A DNA stretch of 64,000 bases from Piscinibacter caeni. Its GTDB lineage: Bacteria > Pseudomonadota > Gammaproteobacteria > Burkholderiales > Burkholderiaceae_C. Below the pieces are notes generated by a model, which worked only from the letters and a program-made list of their open reading frames with translations, was not told where the DNA came from and did not search any database. The translations under genes and the position numbers were made by a program. This document shows, piece after piece, positions 10,035-19,764 of the stretch. Position 1 is the first letter of the stretch. Every line of letters starts with the position of its first letter. The stretch is taken from the NCBI GenBank assembly GCA_003265685.1, contig QJOU01000029.1, positions 1 through 64,000 of the forward strand, written 5' to 3'.

Positions 10035-10073
10035 CTTAATCGACTACGTAGTCGTTACGTAGAATCAATTAAG
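10035..10073. promoter_or_regulatory. Operator-like palindrome cluster between scoA and the PAS-LuxR gene
   Basis: The 80-base divergent intergenic region contains a perfect 14-bp palindrome CGACTACGTAGTCG (10041-10054) and a second TACGTA at 10056-10061. The two TACGTA cores (10045-10050 and 10056-10061) are 11 bp apart, one helical turn. They are flanked by CTTAAT (10035-10040) and ATTAAG (10068-10073). This suits cooperative binding of a dimeric LuxR/NarL-type protein, and the adjacent gene encodes one. The symmetry is seen directly; the regulator assignment is inference. Confidence 0.7.
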
Positions 10074-10074
10074 C

Positions 10075-10635
10075 ATGGCCCGCGAACTCGACTACCGCAC
10101 CGCCTTCGACCTGGCGCCGATCGGCCTGGTGCTGTCGCGCAACCGGCTGATGGTGGACTGCAACCAGGCCGCGCTGGCCATGTTCGGCGCGCTGCGCGAG
10201 CAGCTCGTCGGGCGCAGCTTCGAGGTGCTGTACCCGACCCACGACGAGTTCGAGCGCACCGGCGAGCGCATCGTCGCGAGCCTGGACGCGAACGGCTTCT
10301 ACGCCGACGAGCGCGTGATGAAGCGCGTCGACGGGCCGCAGCGCGGCGAGCTGTTCTGGTGCCATGTGTCGGGCCGCGCGCTCGACCCGGCCGCGCCGCA
10401 TGCGGCCGGCATCTGGGCCTTCGAGGACCTCTCCTCGCGCCGCCGCCTGTCGGTCGACCTGACGCCGCGCGAGCGAGAGATCGCGGCGCTGCTGATCGAG
10501 GGCCTGACGAGCAAGCTGATCGGCAGGAAGCTCGGAATCAGCCCGCGCACGGTGGACGTCTACCGCGCCCGGCTGATGAAGAAGCACCGCGCGGCGACGA
10601 CGCCGGAACTGGTGCAGAAGCTGTTGCGCGGGTAG
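10075..10635 (+). CDS. PAS domain LuxR-family transcriptional regulator
   Basis: A 186-residue one-component regulator. Residues about 8-115 form a PAS fold (DLAPIGLVLSRNRLMVDCNQAALAMFG). Residues about 125-186 are a LuxR/FixJ helix-turn-helix (LTPREREIAALLIEGLTSKLIGRKLGISPRTVDVYRARL). There is no receiver domain, so a ligand bound to the PAS domain, not phosphorylation, is the likely signal. It is divergent from scoAB and its start lies directly next to the palindromic operator, which suggests autoregulation and control of acetoacetate activation. The ligand is not evident from sequence. Confidence 0.88.
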   Translation: MARELDYRTAFDLAPIGLVLSRNRLMVDCNQAALAMFGALREQLVGRSFEVLYPTHDEFERTGERIVASLDANGFYADERVMKRVDGPQRGELFWCHVSGRALDPAAPHAAGIWAFEDLSSRRRLSVDLTPREREIAALLIEGLTSKLIGRKLGISPRTVDVYRARLMKKHRAATTPELVQKLLRG

Positions 10636-10666
10636 GTGCCCGCCGGGGTTTGTCAGCTCGGGCACC
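10635..10666. repeat. 8-bp inverted repeat after the PAS-LuxR gene
   Basis: GGTGCCCG (10635-10642) is mirrored by CGGGCACC (10659-10666) around a 16-base loop, starting at the last base of the stop codon. There is no T-tract, so it is at best a weak or Rho-assisted terminator, or a transcript-end stabiliser. The remaining bases to 10740 show only a GAGGAG ribosome site for the next gene. Confidence 0.35.
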
Positions 10667-10740
10667 TAAGCTGAACGGAGGCCGGCGCCCGGCTCCCGCG
10701 CGGCCGGACAAATCCACGGAGCCGCCCCGAGGAGACCACC

Positions 10741-11037
10741 ATGGCCCTGTACACCGTCCTGGCGAACTTCACCGACCAGGGAATCCGCAACGTGCGCGAG
10801 ACCACCCACCGCGCCGAGGCCGTCGAGGCGGCCGCCCGCAAGGCGGGCGTCACCGTCAAGAGCATCGTCTGGACACTGGGCGCCTACGACCTGGTGTGCC
10901 AGTTCGAGGCTCCCGACGACGCCACCATCACCGCCTTCGGCCTGGCCATCGGCATGCAGGGCAACGTGCGCACGCAGTCGATGCGCAGCTACACGCGCGA
11001 CGAGATGAACGCGATCCTGGCCCGCCTGCCGGGCTGA
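10741..11037 (+). CDS. GYD domain protein
   Basis: A 98-residue soluble protein with the family's eponymous Gly-Tyr-Asp turn varied as LGAYDLV (residues about 46-52). It has the ferredoxin-like alpha/beta layout of GYD proteins (ALYTVLANFTDQGIRNV at the start, TRTxxMxxYTxDEM-like end). A good ribosome site (GAGGAG) precedes the ATG. GYD proteins have no firmly established biochemical role; they resemble dimeric alpha-beta barrel proteins. It sits alone between the PAS-LuxR gene and the convergent kinase gene, with 3 bases to the latter's end. Confidence 0.85.
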   Translation: MALYTVLANFTDQGIRNVRETTHRAEAVEAAARKAGVTVKSIVWTLGAYDLVCQFEAPDDATITAFGLAIGMQGNVRTQSMRSYTRDEMNAILARLPG

Positions 11038-11040
11038 GCC

Positions 11041-13413
<2,373 letters not shown>

Positions 13414-13415
13414 GT

Positions 13416-13949
13416 TCACTCCCGCACCTGGCGCGCGAGCTGAAGCACGCGGCTGCTCAGCTCGAGCTGGGCCGCGCGCAGCGCGCGCAGGTTGACGTCC
13501 AGGCGCATCGCGTCGTTGACATTGACCAGCTCGACCATGCCGCCGCGCGCCGCGAAGCCGTCGGCGTCGCCCACCGTCAGCAGGGGCGCGCCGCGGGCGG
13601 CCGCCAGCAGCGCCGCGGCGTCGCGCTCGGCACCGTCCTGCACGTACAGCAGGTGGCAGCCGGCGGCCGCCGGCGGCGGGCTGGTCAGCACCCGCACCGT
13701 CCGGCCCGCGACGGTCTGCCCGGCCAGCTCGCCGAAGGCCAGGGCCAGCGTCTCGCTGCGCTGGGCCACGCACAGCACCAGCGCATCGCCGCCGGGGGCG
13801 AAGCTGCCGGCCGGCCATTGCGTGTAGCGCGCCAGCGTGAGCGCCAGGCGCGCCTTGACACGCGCCTCGTTGAGCGTCTGGGCCCGCGCCGCCCGCGCCA
13901 GCGGCAGTGCCGCGGCGCAGGCCAGCAGGGTGCGGCGACGCCAGGCCAT
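13416..13949 (-). CDS. YfiR family (DUF4154) periplasmic protein
   Basis: A 177-residue exported protein with a signal peptide (MAWRRRTLLACAAALPLARAARAQ). The mature part matches YfiR/DUF4154: RLALTLARYTQWPAG, LVLCVAQR, CHLLYV, a GAPLLTVGDADGFAARGGMVELV block and RLDVNLRAL near the end. In Pseudomonas, YfiR is the periplasmic repressor of the CHASE8 diguanylate cyclase YfiN. Here it lies between a TonB-dependent receptor (7 bases upstream) and a CHASE8-like hybrid kinase (2 bases downstream). The inference is that it passes a periplasmic or receptor signal to the kinase. Confidence 0.88.
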   Translation of the reverse strand: MAWRRRTLLACAAALPLARAARAQTLNEARVKARLALTLARYTQWPAGSFAPGGDALVLCVAQRSETLALAFGELAGQTVAGRTVRVLTSPPPAAAGCHLLYVQDGAERDAAALLAAARGAPLLTVGDADGFAARGGMVELVNVNDAMRLDVNLRALRAAQLELSSRVLQLARQVRE

Positions 13950-13956
13950 GCCGGGC

Positions 13957-15933
13957 TCAGAAGCGCAGGCCGAACTGCAGGCGCCACTGGCGGCCGTCCT
14001 GCGCGAGCTGGTCCTGCACCAGCTCGGGGCCGCCCGGATCGGCGTAGTCGCGGTCGAACAGGTTGTAGACGCTGCCCGAAAGCCACCAGGCCGAGCCGGG
14101 CGGGTCGACCTGCACGGTCAGGCCCACCAGCAGGTGCGGCGCGAGCGTGTCGCCGGCCAGCGTGCGCCGCGTGCCGACGCGCTGCGCCTCGACGCCGACC
14201 CGCGCCGCATGGCGTGCCACCGGCAAGGTGGCGTGCATCTTGAGCAGGGTGACCGGCGAGTTGCCGATCTGCTGATCGCTGCCGGCCTCGCGGGTGCGCT
14301 GGCGCGTCCAGCTCGCGCGCAGGCGCCAGCCGCTCGTGTCGACATAGTCCCCCTCGAGTTCGGCGCCGCCGGAGTGCACCGTGCCGGCGTTGTTGTAGAC
14401 CAGCTGGTCGGCGGCCTCGTCGAACTGCTGCTCGATCAGGTCGCTCACCTTGTAGCGGTACAGCGAACCGGCCAGGCGCAGCTGTGCGAGCGCGCGCCAT
14501 TCGACCGCCAGCTCGCGCGCGCGCAGCGATTCGCGCCGCAGCTGCGGGTTGGCGCGCTGGAACAGGTCCTCGTACTGCGATTCGTAGGCGTTCGGCTCGC
14601 GGAACGCGCGGCCGTCCAGCGCCTTGAGCTGCAGCCCCGGCGCCGCGCTCCAGACCAGCGCCAGGCGCGGCGTGGCCACGTGCCCGCCGTCGAGCTGGCG
14701 GTCCACGCGCGCGCCGAGCACGGCGCGCAACGACGGCGCCAGCGTCCACTCGTCGTTGACGAAGGCGCCGACGCGGTGCGAGCGGCCCTGGATGTCGGCG
14801 GTGACGCCGCCGTCCTCGCCGTCGAAGGACGAACGCTGGCGCTGCTCCAGGTTCTGGCGCAGCTCCAGCCCCAGCACCAGGCGGTGGCCGGCCCAGCCGG
14901 ACCAGAGCCAGCGCGTCTCGAGGTCGATCCAGCGGCCGGTCTGGGCCAGGTGCTGGCGGCCGTCGGGCGGACCGTAGTCGAAGCGGCCGTCGAACTCGTA
15001 CTTGCCGACGCTGCCGCGCAGCACCAGCTGGCGCTGCGCGTCGAGGTCGCGCTGCCACTGCAGGTCGGCGAAGGCGTAGCGATCCGTGCCGGAGGTGTCG
15101 CGGCTGCCGAACACGGTGCCGAAGGCGCCGGTGGGGATCAGCTTGCGCCGCTGCGAGAGCAGCCCGGTGGCGGTGAGCTCGCCGTGCGTCCAGCGGGCGA
15201 ACAGCTTGCGGTCGGTCTCGCGGTCGCCGCCGTTGCTCCAGGCGGCGGGCGAGGACGGATCGCCGAACTCGGGGTAGTAGCGGGATTCGCCCGGGCGCAG
15301 CTCGATCCGGCCGGCCACCAGCACGCGGTCCGCGCCCCGTTCGCTGCCGCTGCTGAAGCCGATGCGCCGGCTGCCCGCCGAACCGAGCTCGGCCTCGACC
15401 GCGTCGCCGAGCATCGCCGCGCCGGAGCGCGTGACGATGTTGACCACGCCCAGCACCGCGTTCGAACCGTACAGCGCCGAGCCGGGCCCGGGGATGAACT
15501 CGACCCGCTCGATCAGGCCGATGTCGAGCGGGAACTCGCGCCCGGCGCCGGCCTGGTCGTAGATGTTGTCGTTGACACGCATGCCGTCGATCAGGATCAG
15601 CAGGCGCGAGGAGAAGTCGCCCGGCCGCGCCAGGCCGCGCACGCCGACGTACTGGTAGAAGCGGTCGTAGCGCAGGAACACGCCGCGCGCGCCGTTCAGC
15701 ACCTCGGCCAGCGTGCGCCAGCCGAAGGCACGGATGTCGCCGGCCGTCAGCACCGTCACCGCCGCGGGGGCGTCGGCCGCGTCCTGCGCGAAGCGCGAGG
15801 CCGCGTAGACCGGCTGGTTCAGCAGCGCCTCGAGGTCGGCCGCATCGCCGCCGTCGGCCGCACGCGTGGCGCCGCACGCCGAGACCAGCACCAGCGCCAC
15901 GGCAACCGGCCAGGGGCGGAATCGACGAGTCAT
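13957..15933 (-). CDS. TonB-dependent outer-membrane receptor
   Basis: A 658-residue outer-membrane protein. After a signal peptide ending near ATRAADG it has a plug domain (VYAASRFAQDAADAPAAVTVLTAGDIRAFGWRTL; LLILIDGMRVND; ERVEFIPGPGSALYGSNAVLGVVNIVTR). A long beta-barrel of alternating residues follows and ends in the C-terminal aromatic motif WRLQFGLRF. It is shorter than most siderophore receptors and lacks an N-terminal FecR-interacting domain. The start MTRRFRPW is chosen because it opens the signal peptide; an ATG 13 codons upstream is possible. First gene of the receptor/YfiR/kinase operon. The ligand is unknown. Confidence 0.92.
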   Translation of the reverse strand: MTRRFRPWPVAVALVLVSACGATRAADGGDAADLEALLNQPVYAASRFAQDAADAPAAVTVLTAGDIRAFGWRTLAEVLNGARGVFLRYDRFYQYVGVRGLARPGDFSSRLLILIDGMRVNDNIYDQAGAGREFPLDIGLIERVEFIPGPGSALYGSNAVLGVVNIVTRSGAAMLGDAVEAELGSAGSRRIGFSSGSERGADRVLVAGRIELRPGESRYYPEFGDPSSPAAWSNGGDRETDRKLFARWTHGELTATGLLSQRRKLIPTGAFGTVFGSRDTSGTDRYAFADLQWQRDLDAQRQLVLRGSVGKYEFDGRFDYGPPDGRQHLAQTGRWIDLETRWLWSGWAGHRLVLGLELRQNLEQRQRSSFDGEDGGVTADIQGRSHRVGAFVNDEWTLAPSLRAVLGARVDRQLDGGHVATPRLALVWSAAPGLQLKALDGRAFREPNAYESQYEDLFQRANPQLRRESLRARELAVEWRALAQLRLAGSLYRYKVSDLIEQQFDEAADQLVYNNAGTVHSGGAELEGDYVDTSGWRLRASWTRQRTREAGSDQQIGNSPVTLLKMHATLPVARHAARVGVEAQRVGTRRTLAGDTLAPHLLVGLTVQVDPPGSAWWLSGSVYNLFDRDYADPGGPELVQDQLAQDGRQWRLQFGLRF

Positions 15934-15961
15934 GGACAGCTTCTCCGATGCCCGTACCGCG

Positions 15962-16016
15962 GGCCCTGACACGCTAGGCGAACGGCCGAGGTTCGAGACC
16001 GAGATTAGTCAGGGCC
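15962..16016. repeat. 9-bp perfect inverted repeat in the leader of the TonB-receptor gene
   Basis: GGCCCTGAC (15962-15970) is mirrored by GTCAGGGCC (16008-16016) across 37 bases. Inside, GAAC (15980-15983) can pair with GTTC (15991-15994), giving a nested hairpin. The element lies 29 bases upstream of the receptor start on the minus strand and about 100 bases upstream of the divergent oxidase gene. It may be a structured 5' leader or an operator. I see no cobalamin, c-di-GMP-I or other known riboswitch consensus in it. Confidence 0.45.
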
Positions 16017-16115
16017 GAACATCTCAATTCGTTGCGCAGCCGCGCAGCGTGCATTCCGACACGCGGACACGACCTTCCCGCCGCCAGAATCGGCCCCCGC
16101 CCCTGGGAGACCTGC

Positions 16116-17756
16116 ATGGCCCGCACCCCGCTTCTGCGCTCGCTCGTCCGACTTGCCCGCGACCACCACCGCGCCCAGGCCCTCGGCCTGGACGTGCGGG
16201 CCTTGCGCGAGGCCGACGCCCTGCATGCCGGGCGCCGGCACGCCGACCTGTCGCGGCGCGATTTCCTCGGCGCCGCGGCGCTGGCCGCGGGCGCGCTGGC
16301 CGCGCCGCGCGCCGCCCACGCACAAGGCCAGCCGCGCATCGCGATCGTGGGCGCCGGCATGGCCGGCATGGCCGCGGCGCTCAAGCTGGCCGACCATGGG
16401 GTGGCCAGCACCGTCTACGAGGCGGGCCAGCGCATCGGCGGGCGCATGTTCTCCAACACCAGCTACTTCGACCAGGGCCAGGTGTTCGAGTGGTGCGGCG
16501 AACTGATCGACAGCGGCCACGCGACCATCATCCGCCTGGCGCAGCGCTTCGGCCTCGTGCTCGACGATCTGCATGCCGCCGAGCCGCGCGGATCGGAGGA
16601 GACCTACCGCTTCTTCGGCCAGTACTACCCGAAGGCGCAGGCCGACCGCGACTTCAAGGAGATCGCGCCGCTGCTGCGCGAGGACCTGCGTCTGGCGGGC
16701 CCCTACACCACGGTGTTCGAGAGCACGCCCTGGGGCCGCATGCTCAACCGCATGAGCCTGTACGACTGGATCGAGTCGCGCGTGCCGGGCGGCCACGCCG
16801 CGCCGCTGGGTGCGCTGCTGGACACGGCCTACTACATCGAGCTGAACAGCGACACGCGCGAGCAGTCGGCGCTGAACATCGTCTACCTGCTGGGCTACCA
16901 GCCGAGCTGGAACGAGCTGCACATGTTCGGCATCTCGGACGAGAAGTACCACCTGCGCGGCGGCAACCAGCAGCTGCCCCAGGCCATCGCCCAGTGCCTG
17001 GGTCCGCAGGCGCTGCGCTTGGGCATGCGGCTGCAGGCCATCCGCCGGCGCGCCGACGGGCGCTACGAGCTGGTGTTCCTCGAGGGCTCGACCACGCGCG
17101 TCGAGCTGGCCGACCTGGTGCTGCTGACCACCCCGTTCGCCGTGCTGCGCGAGCTGGACTATGCCGGCGCCGGCTTCGACGCGGTCAAGCACCATGCCAT
17201 CCAGCAGCTCGGGCGCGGGCGCCAGAGCAAGCAGCACCTGCAGTTCACCCGCCGCCTGTGGAACGAGCGCGGCCCCTGGCCGGGCATCGGCAACGGCTCG
17301 AGTTATGGCGACACCGGCTACCAGTCGAGCTGGGAGACGTCGCGCGCCCAGCCCGGCTCAGCCGGCATCCTGGTCGGCTACGCCGGCGGGCCCTTTGCCG
17401 ACGCGATGAGCAGCACCCTGCCCTTCGCCACCGCCACGGTGCCCGCCGTGCGCCAGGACGCGCTGCGGTTCCTCGGCCAGATCGAGCCGGTGTTCCCCGG
17501 CCTGGCGGCGCTGTGGAATGGCCGATCGACCCAGGGCCTGCCGCACCTGGACCCGAACATGAAGTGCTCGTACTCCTACTTCCGCATCGGCCAGTACGAG
17601 ACGATCGCCGGCTACGAACGGGTGCGCCAGGGCAACGTGTTCTTCGCCGGCGAGCACTGCTCGTTCGACTTCCAGGGTTTCATGGAAGGCGCCGCCGCGG
17701 AAGGCGAGCGCGCCGGCGTCGAGATGCTCGAGACCCTCGGGGTCACGCCCCGCTGA
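16116..17756 (+). CDS. Exported flavin amine oxidase (FAD-dependent)
   Basis: A 546-residue flavoprotein of the monoamine-oxidase superfamily. The FAD fold starts IAIVGAGMAGMAAALKLADHG (about residues 75-95) with the following GGRMFSNTS. The C-terminal FAD block is NVFFAGEHCSFDFQGFMEGA. A twin-arginine signal SRRDFLGAAALAAGALAAPRAAHA lies at about residues 46-69, so the folded FAD protein is probably exported by Tat. That signal sits unusually far from the ATG at 16116; an in-frame GTG near residue 27 could be the real start. It probably oxidises an amine or amino acid in the periplasm. No partner gene adjoins it; the 3' end overlaps the thioesterase by 14 bases. Confidence 0.87.
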   Translation: MARTPLLRSLVRLARDHHRAQALGLDVRALREADALHAGRRHADLSRRDFLGAAALAAGALAAPRAAHAQGQPRIAIVGAGMAGMAAALKLADHGVASTVYEAGQRIGGRMFSNTSYFDQGQVFEWCGELIDSGHATIIRLAQRFGLVLDDLHAAEPRGSEETYRFFGQYYPKAQADRDFKEIAPLLREDLRLAGPYTTVFESTPWGRMLNRMSLYDWIESRVPGGHAAPLGALLDTAYYIELNSDTREQSALNIVYLLGYQPSWNELHMFGISDEKYHLRGGNQQLPQAIAQCLGPQALRLGMRLQAIRRRADGRYELVFLEGSTTRVELADLVLLTTPFAVLRELDYAGAGFDAVKHHAIQQLGRGRQSKQHLQFTRRLWNERGPWPGIGNGSSYGDTGYQSSWETSRAQPGSAGILVGYAGGPFADAMSSTLPFATATVPAVRQDALRFLGQIEPVFPGLAALWNGRSTQGLPHLDPNMKCSYSYFRIGQYETIAGYERVRQGNVFFAGEHCSFDFQGFMEGAAAEGERAGVEMLETLGVTPR

Positions 17757-18174
17757 TCAGCGCCCGCAGCCGCTCGGGCAGCGGCGTGGACTTCTGCTTC
17801 GGGAAGTCCACCCACACCACCTTGGCGCCGCCCTCGGTGCAGATCAGATCGGGCGCGTCGGTGCGCGCCAGGGTCAGGAAGGTGTCGAAGCTGGTGCGGC
17901 CGGGGTGCGCGACGTAGTGCTTCGCGACGATCTCGCCCGGGTACTCGAGCTGGCGGATGAAGTTGCAGAAGGCGTTGACGATCACCGGCCCCTCGCCGGC
18001 CGGGTTGGGCGGGCAGCCGATGCGGTCGAACCAGGCCAGCCGCGCGATCTCGAAGTAGCGGAAGTAGACCGTGTTGTTCACATGGCCCATCGCGTCCATG
18101 TCGCCCCAGCGGATCGGGATCACCATCTCGTGCACCAGCGTCTTGTGCTCGGGCACGGTGAAGCGCAGCGTCAT
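17743..18174 (-). CDS. Acyl-CoA thioesterase, hotdog fold (4HBT family)
   Basis: A 143-residue single hotdog-fold protein, the size of 4-hydroxybenzoyl-CoA thioesterase relatives. The active-site block is IRWGDMDAMGHVNNTVYFRYFEIARL, with the catalytic aspartate in GDMDAMGHVNN. The second block is GRTSFDTFLTL. It should hydrolyse acyl-CoA esters. Its start overlaps the stop of the YceH gene by ATGA, and an SDR gene precedes that, so the three are co-transcribed on the minus strand. Confidence 0.9.
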   Translation of the reverse strand: MTLRFTVPEHKTLVHEMVIPIRWGDMDAMGHVNNTVYFRYFEIARLAWFDRIGCPPNPAGEGPVIVNAFCNFIRQLEYPGEIVAKHYVAHPGRTSFDTFLTLARTDAPDLICTEGGAKVVWVDFPKQKSTPLPERLRALISGA

Positions 18175-18833
18175 CCCTTGCTCACTCCCAGCTCGGCGTA
18201 GAGCCGCTCGACCAGCGCGCGCAGCTCGTTCACCTCGGCGCGCAGCGACTGCTGCTGTGCCTTCAGCGCAGCGATCTCGGTGGCGGCGACGAAGTCCTCC
18301 CCGGCCGCGGCCACCGGCAGCGTGGCGACGTCCACCGCGCCGGTGAGCAGCTGCGTCCAGCGCGGCTCGCGTGCGCCCGGCGCGCGCGGCAGCTTGAGCG
18401 CCAGCGCGCCGCCCTTGTCCTCGGGCCGCGCGGCCAACTCGTCGAGGAAGGCCTCGACCGAGGACACGTCGGCGAAGCGGTGCAGCCGCTCGCAGTTGGC
18501 GCGCAGCTCCGAGGCGGTCTGCGGGCCGCGCAGCGCCAGCACCGCCAGCAGCGCGACCGATTGCGACGGCACACCCAGCACCCGGGCGATGTTGTGCTCG
18601 TAGCGCGTCACGCGCGAGCCGCTGACCTCGAACACCAGGCTGAGCGACTTCAGCGCATCGAGCGTGGCCTGCACCTCGGCCTCGCTGGCGTTGAGCACCG
18701 GGTCGCGGGCGGTCTTCTGGTTGCAGCCGAGGGTCAGCGCATTGAGCGAGAGCGGGTAGCTGTCCGGCACGGTGTGCTGCTTCTCGACCAGCACGCCGAG
18801 CACGCGGGCTTCGAGGACGGACAGGGCTCGCAT
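18171..18833 (-). CDS. YceH family (DUF480) protein
   Basis: A 220-residue protein of the YceH/DUF480 family, which has two winged-helix domains. Family signatures seen are LSVLEARVLGVLVEKQHTVPDSYPLSLNAL and TLGCNQKTARDPV at the start, and RGPQTASELRANCERLHRF in the second wing. A C-terminal coiled coil (ALKAQQQSLRAEVNELRALVERLYAELG) is evident. The winged helices suggest DNA binding or protein contact, but the role is not established. It lies 2 bases after the SDR gene and overlaps the thioesterase start. Confidence 0.9.
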   Translation of the reverse strand: MRALSVLEARVLGVLVEKQHTVPDSYPLSLNALTLGCNQKTARDPVLNASEAEVQATLDALKSLSLVFEVSGSRVTRYEHNIARVLGVPSQSVALLAVLALRGPQTASELRANCERLHRFADVSSVEAFLDELAARPEDKGGALALKLPRAPGAREPRWTQLLTGAVDVATLPVAAAGEDFVAATEIAALKAQQQSLRAEVNELRALVERLYAELGVSKG

Positions 18834-18835
18834 GC

Positions 18836-19618
18836 TCAGACGGCAAATCCGTCGTCGACCTGAATGACGGCCCCGTTGACGAAATGGCTCTGGTTGGCCA
18901 CCAGCATCATCAGCGTCGAATCGAGGTCCTGCGGCTGGCCGATGCGCTTGCGCGGCAGCATCTCGATCAGCTTCTGGCCCTGCTCGGTCTGCCAGTGGTG
19001 GTGGTTGATCTCGGTGTCGATGTAGCCCGGGCAGATCGCGTTGACGTTGATGCCGTAGCGGCCCCATTCGAGCGCCATCGCACGCGTCATGTGGATCACC
19101 GCCGCCTTGCTCATGCAGTACACGCCGATCTGCGACAGCACGCGCAGCCCGGCCATCGAGGCGACATTGACGATGCGCCCGCCGGTGAAGGTGCCCGGCG
19201 CCGCGCCCTTGGCGCGTGCCAGCATGCGCTTGCCCACCTCCTGCGCGACGAAGAAGGCGCCCTTGGTGTTGGTGTCGAACACGTAGTCGTAGTCGTCCTC
19301 GCTCACGTCGACCAGCTTCTGCGTGGTGCTGACGCCGGAGTTGTTGACCAGGATGTCGAGCGTGCCCATCTCGGTCTCGGCATGGGCCACGGCGGCCTTG
19401 ATGCTCACCAGGTCGGTGACGTCCAGCGCCACCACGTGCGCATCGCCGCCGTCGGCCTCGATCTCGGCGCGCAGGGTCTTCAGCCGCTCGACGCGCCGAC
19501 CGGCCAGCACCACCGCGCAGCCGGCCCGGGCCAGGGTGCGCGCGAACTGCTCGCCCAGCCCGCTGGACGCGCCGGTGACCAGCGCCACGCGCCCGGCCAG
19601 ATCGATCGTGTAGCTCAT
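18836..19618 (-). CDS. Short-chain dehydrogenase/reductase (SDR)
   Basis: A 260-residue classical SDR. The NAD(P) motif TGASSGLG is at about residues 16-23, NNSG follows near residue 95, and the catalytic Ser and Tyr-x3-Lys are in NVASMAG and YCMSKAA. The end is FVNGAVIQVDDGF. The pattern resembles acetoacetyl-CoA reductase or 3-oxoacyl-ACP reductase-like members, but the substrate cannot be read from sequence. The start at MSYTIDLAG is chosen because the 36 upstream in-frame residues are unlike the family. The acyl-CoA thioesterase downstream and ETF-QO upstream hint at fatty acid or CoA-ester metabolism. Confidence 0.9.
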   Translation of the reverse strand: MSYTIDLAGRVALVTGASSGLGEQFARTLARAGCAVVLAGRRVERLKTLRAEIEADGGDAHVVALDVTDLVSIKAAVAHAETEMGTLDILVNNSGVSTTQKLVDVSEDDYDYVFDTNTKGAFFVAQEVGKRMLARAKGAAPGTFTGGRIVNVASMAGLRVLSQIGVYCMSKAAVIHMTRAMALEWGRYGINVNAICPGYIDTEINHHHWQTEQGQKLIEMLPRKRIGQPQDLDSTLMMLVANQSHFVNGAVIQVDDGFAV

Positions 19619-19764
19619 GTCGTGCCGCTCTCGGGGGTGGATTCGTGGCGGCGACGATAGCACGCAGGCCACGCTGGAGAGGCCGTTCCAGGCCATCGAA
19701 CGACCGTGCTTTTCCGGCCTCTCCACCCCGTAGAATCGCCGCCCGGATTCCCCCTGGACGCACG

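Noticed and set aside
15990-16002. GGTTCGAGACC resembling a tRNA T-arm
   Set aside because: No acceptor stem, D arm or anticodon arm can be built around it.
15934-16115. Cobalamin or c-di-GMP riboswitch upstream of the TonB receptor
   Set aside because: The conserved cores of those riboswitches are absent; only an unassigned inverted repeat is present.
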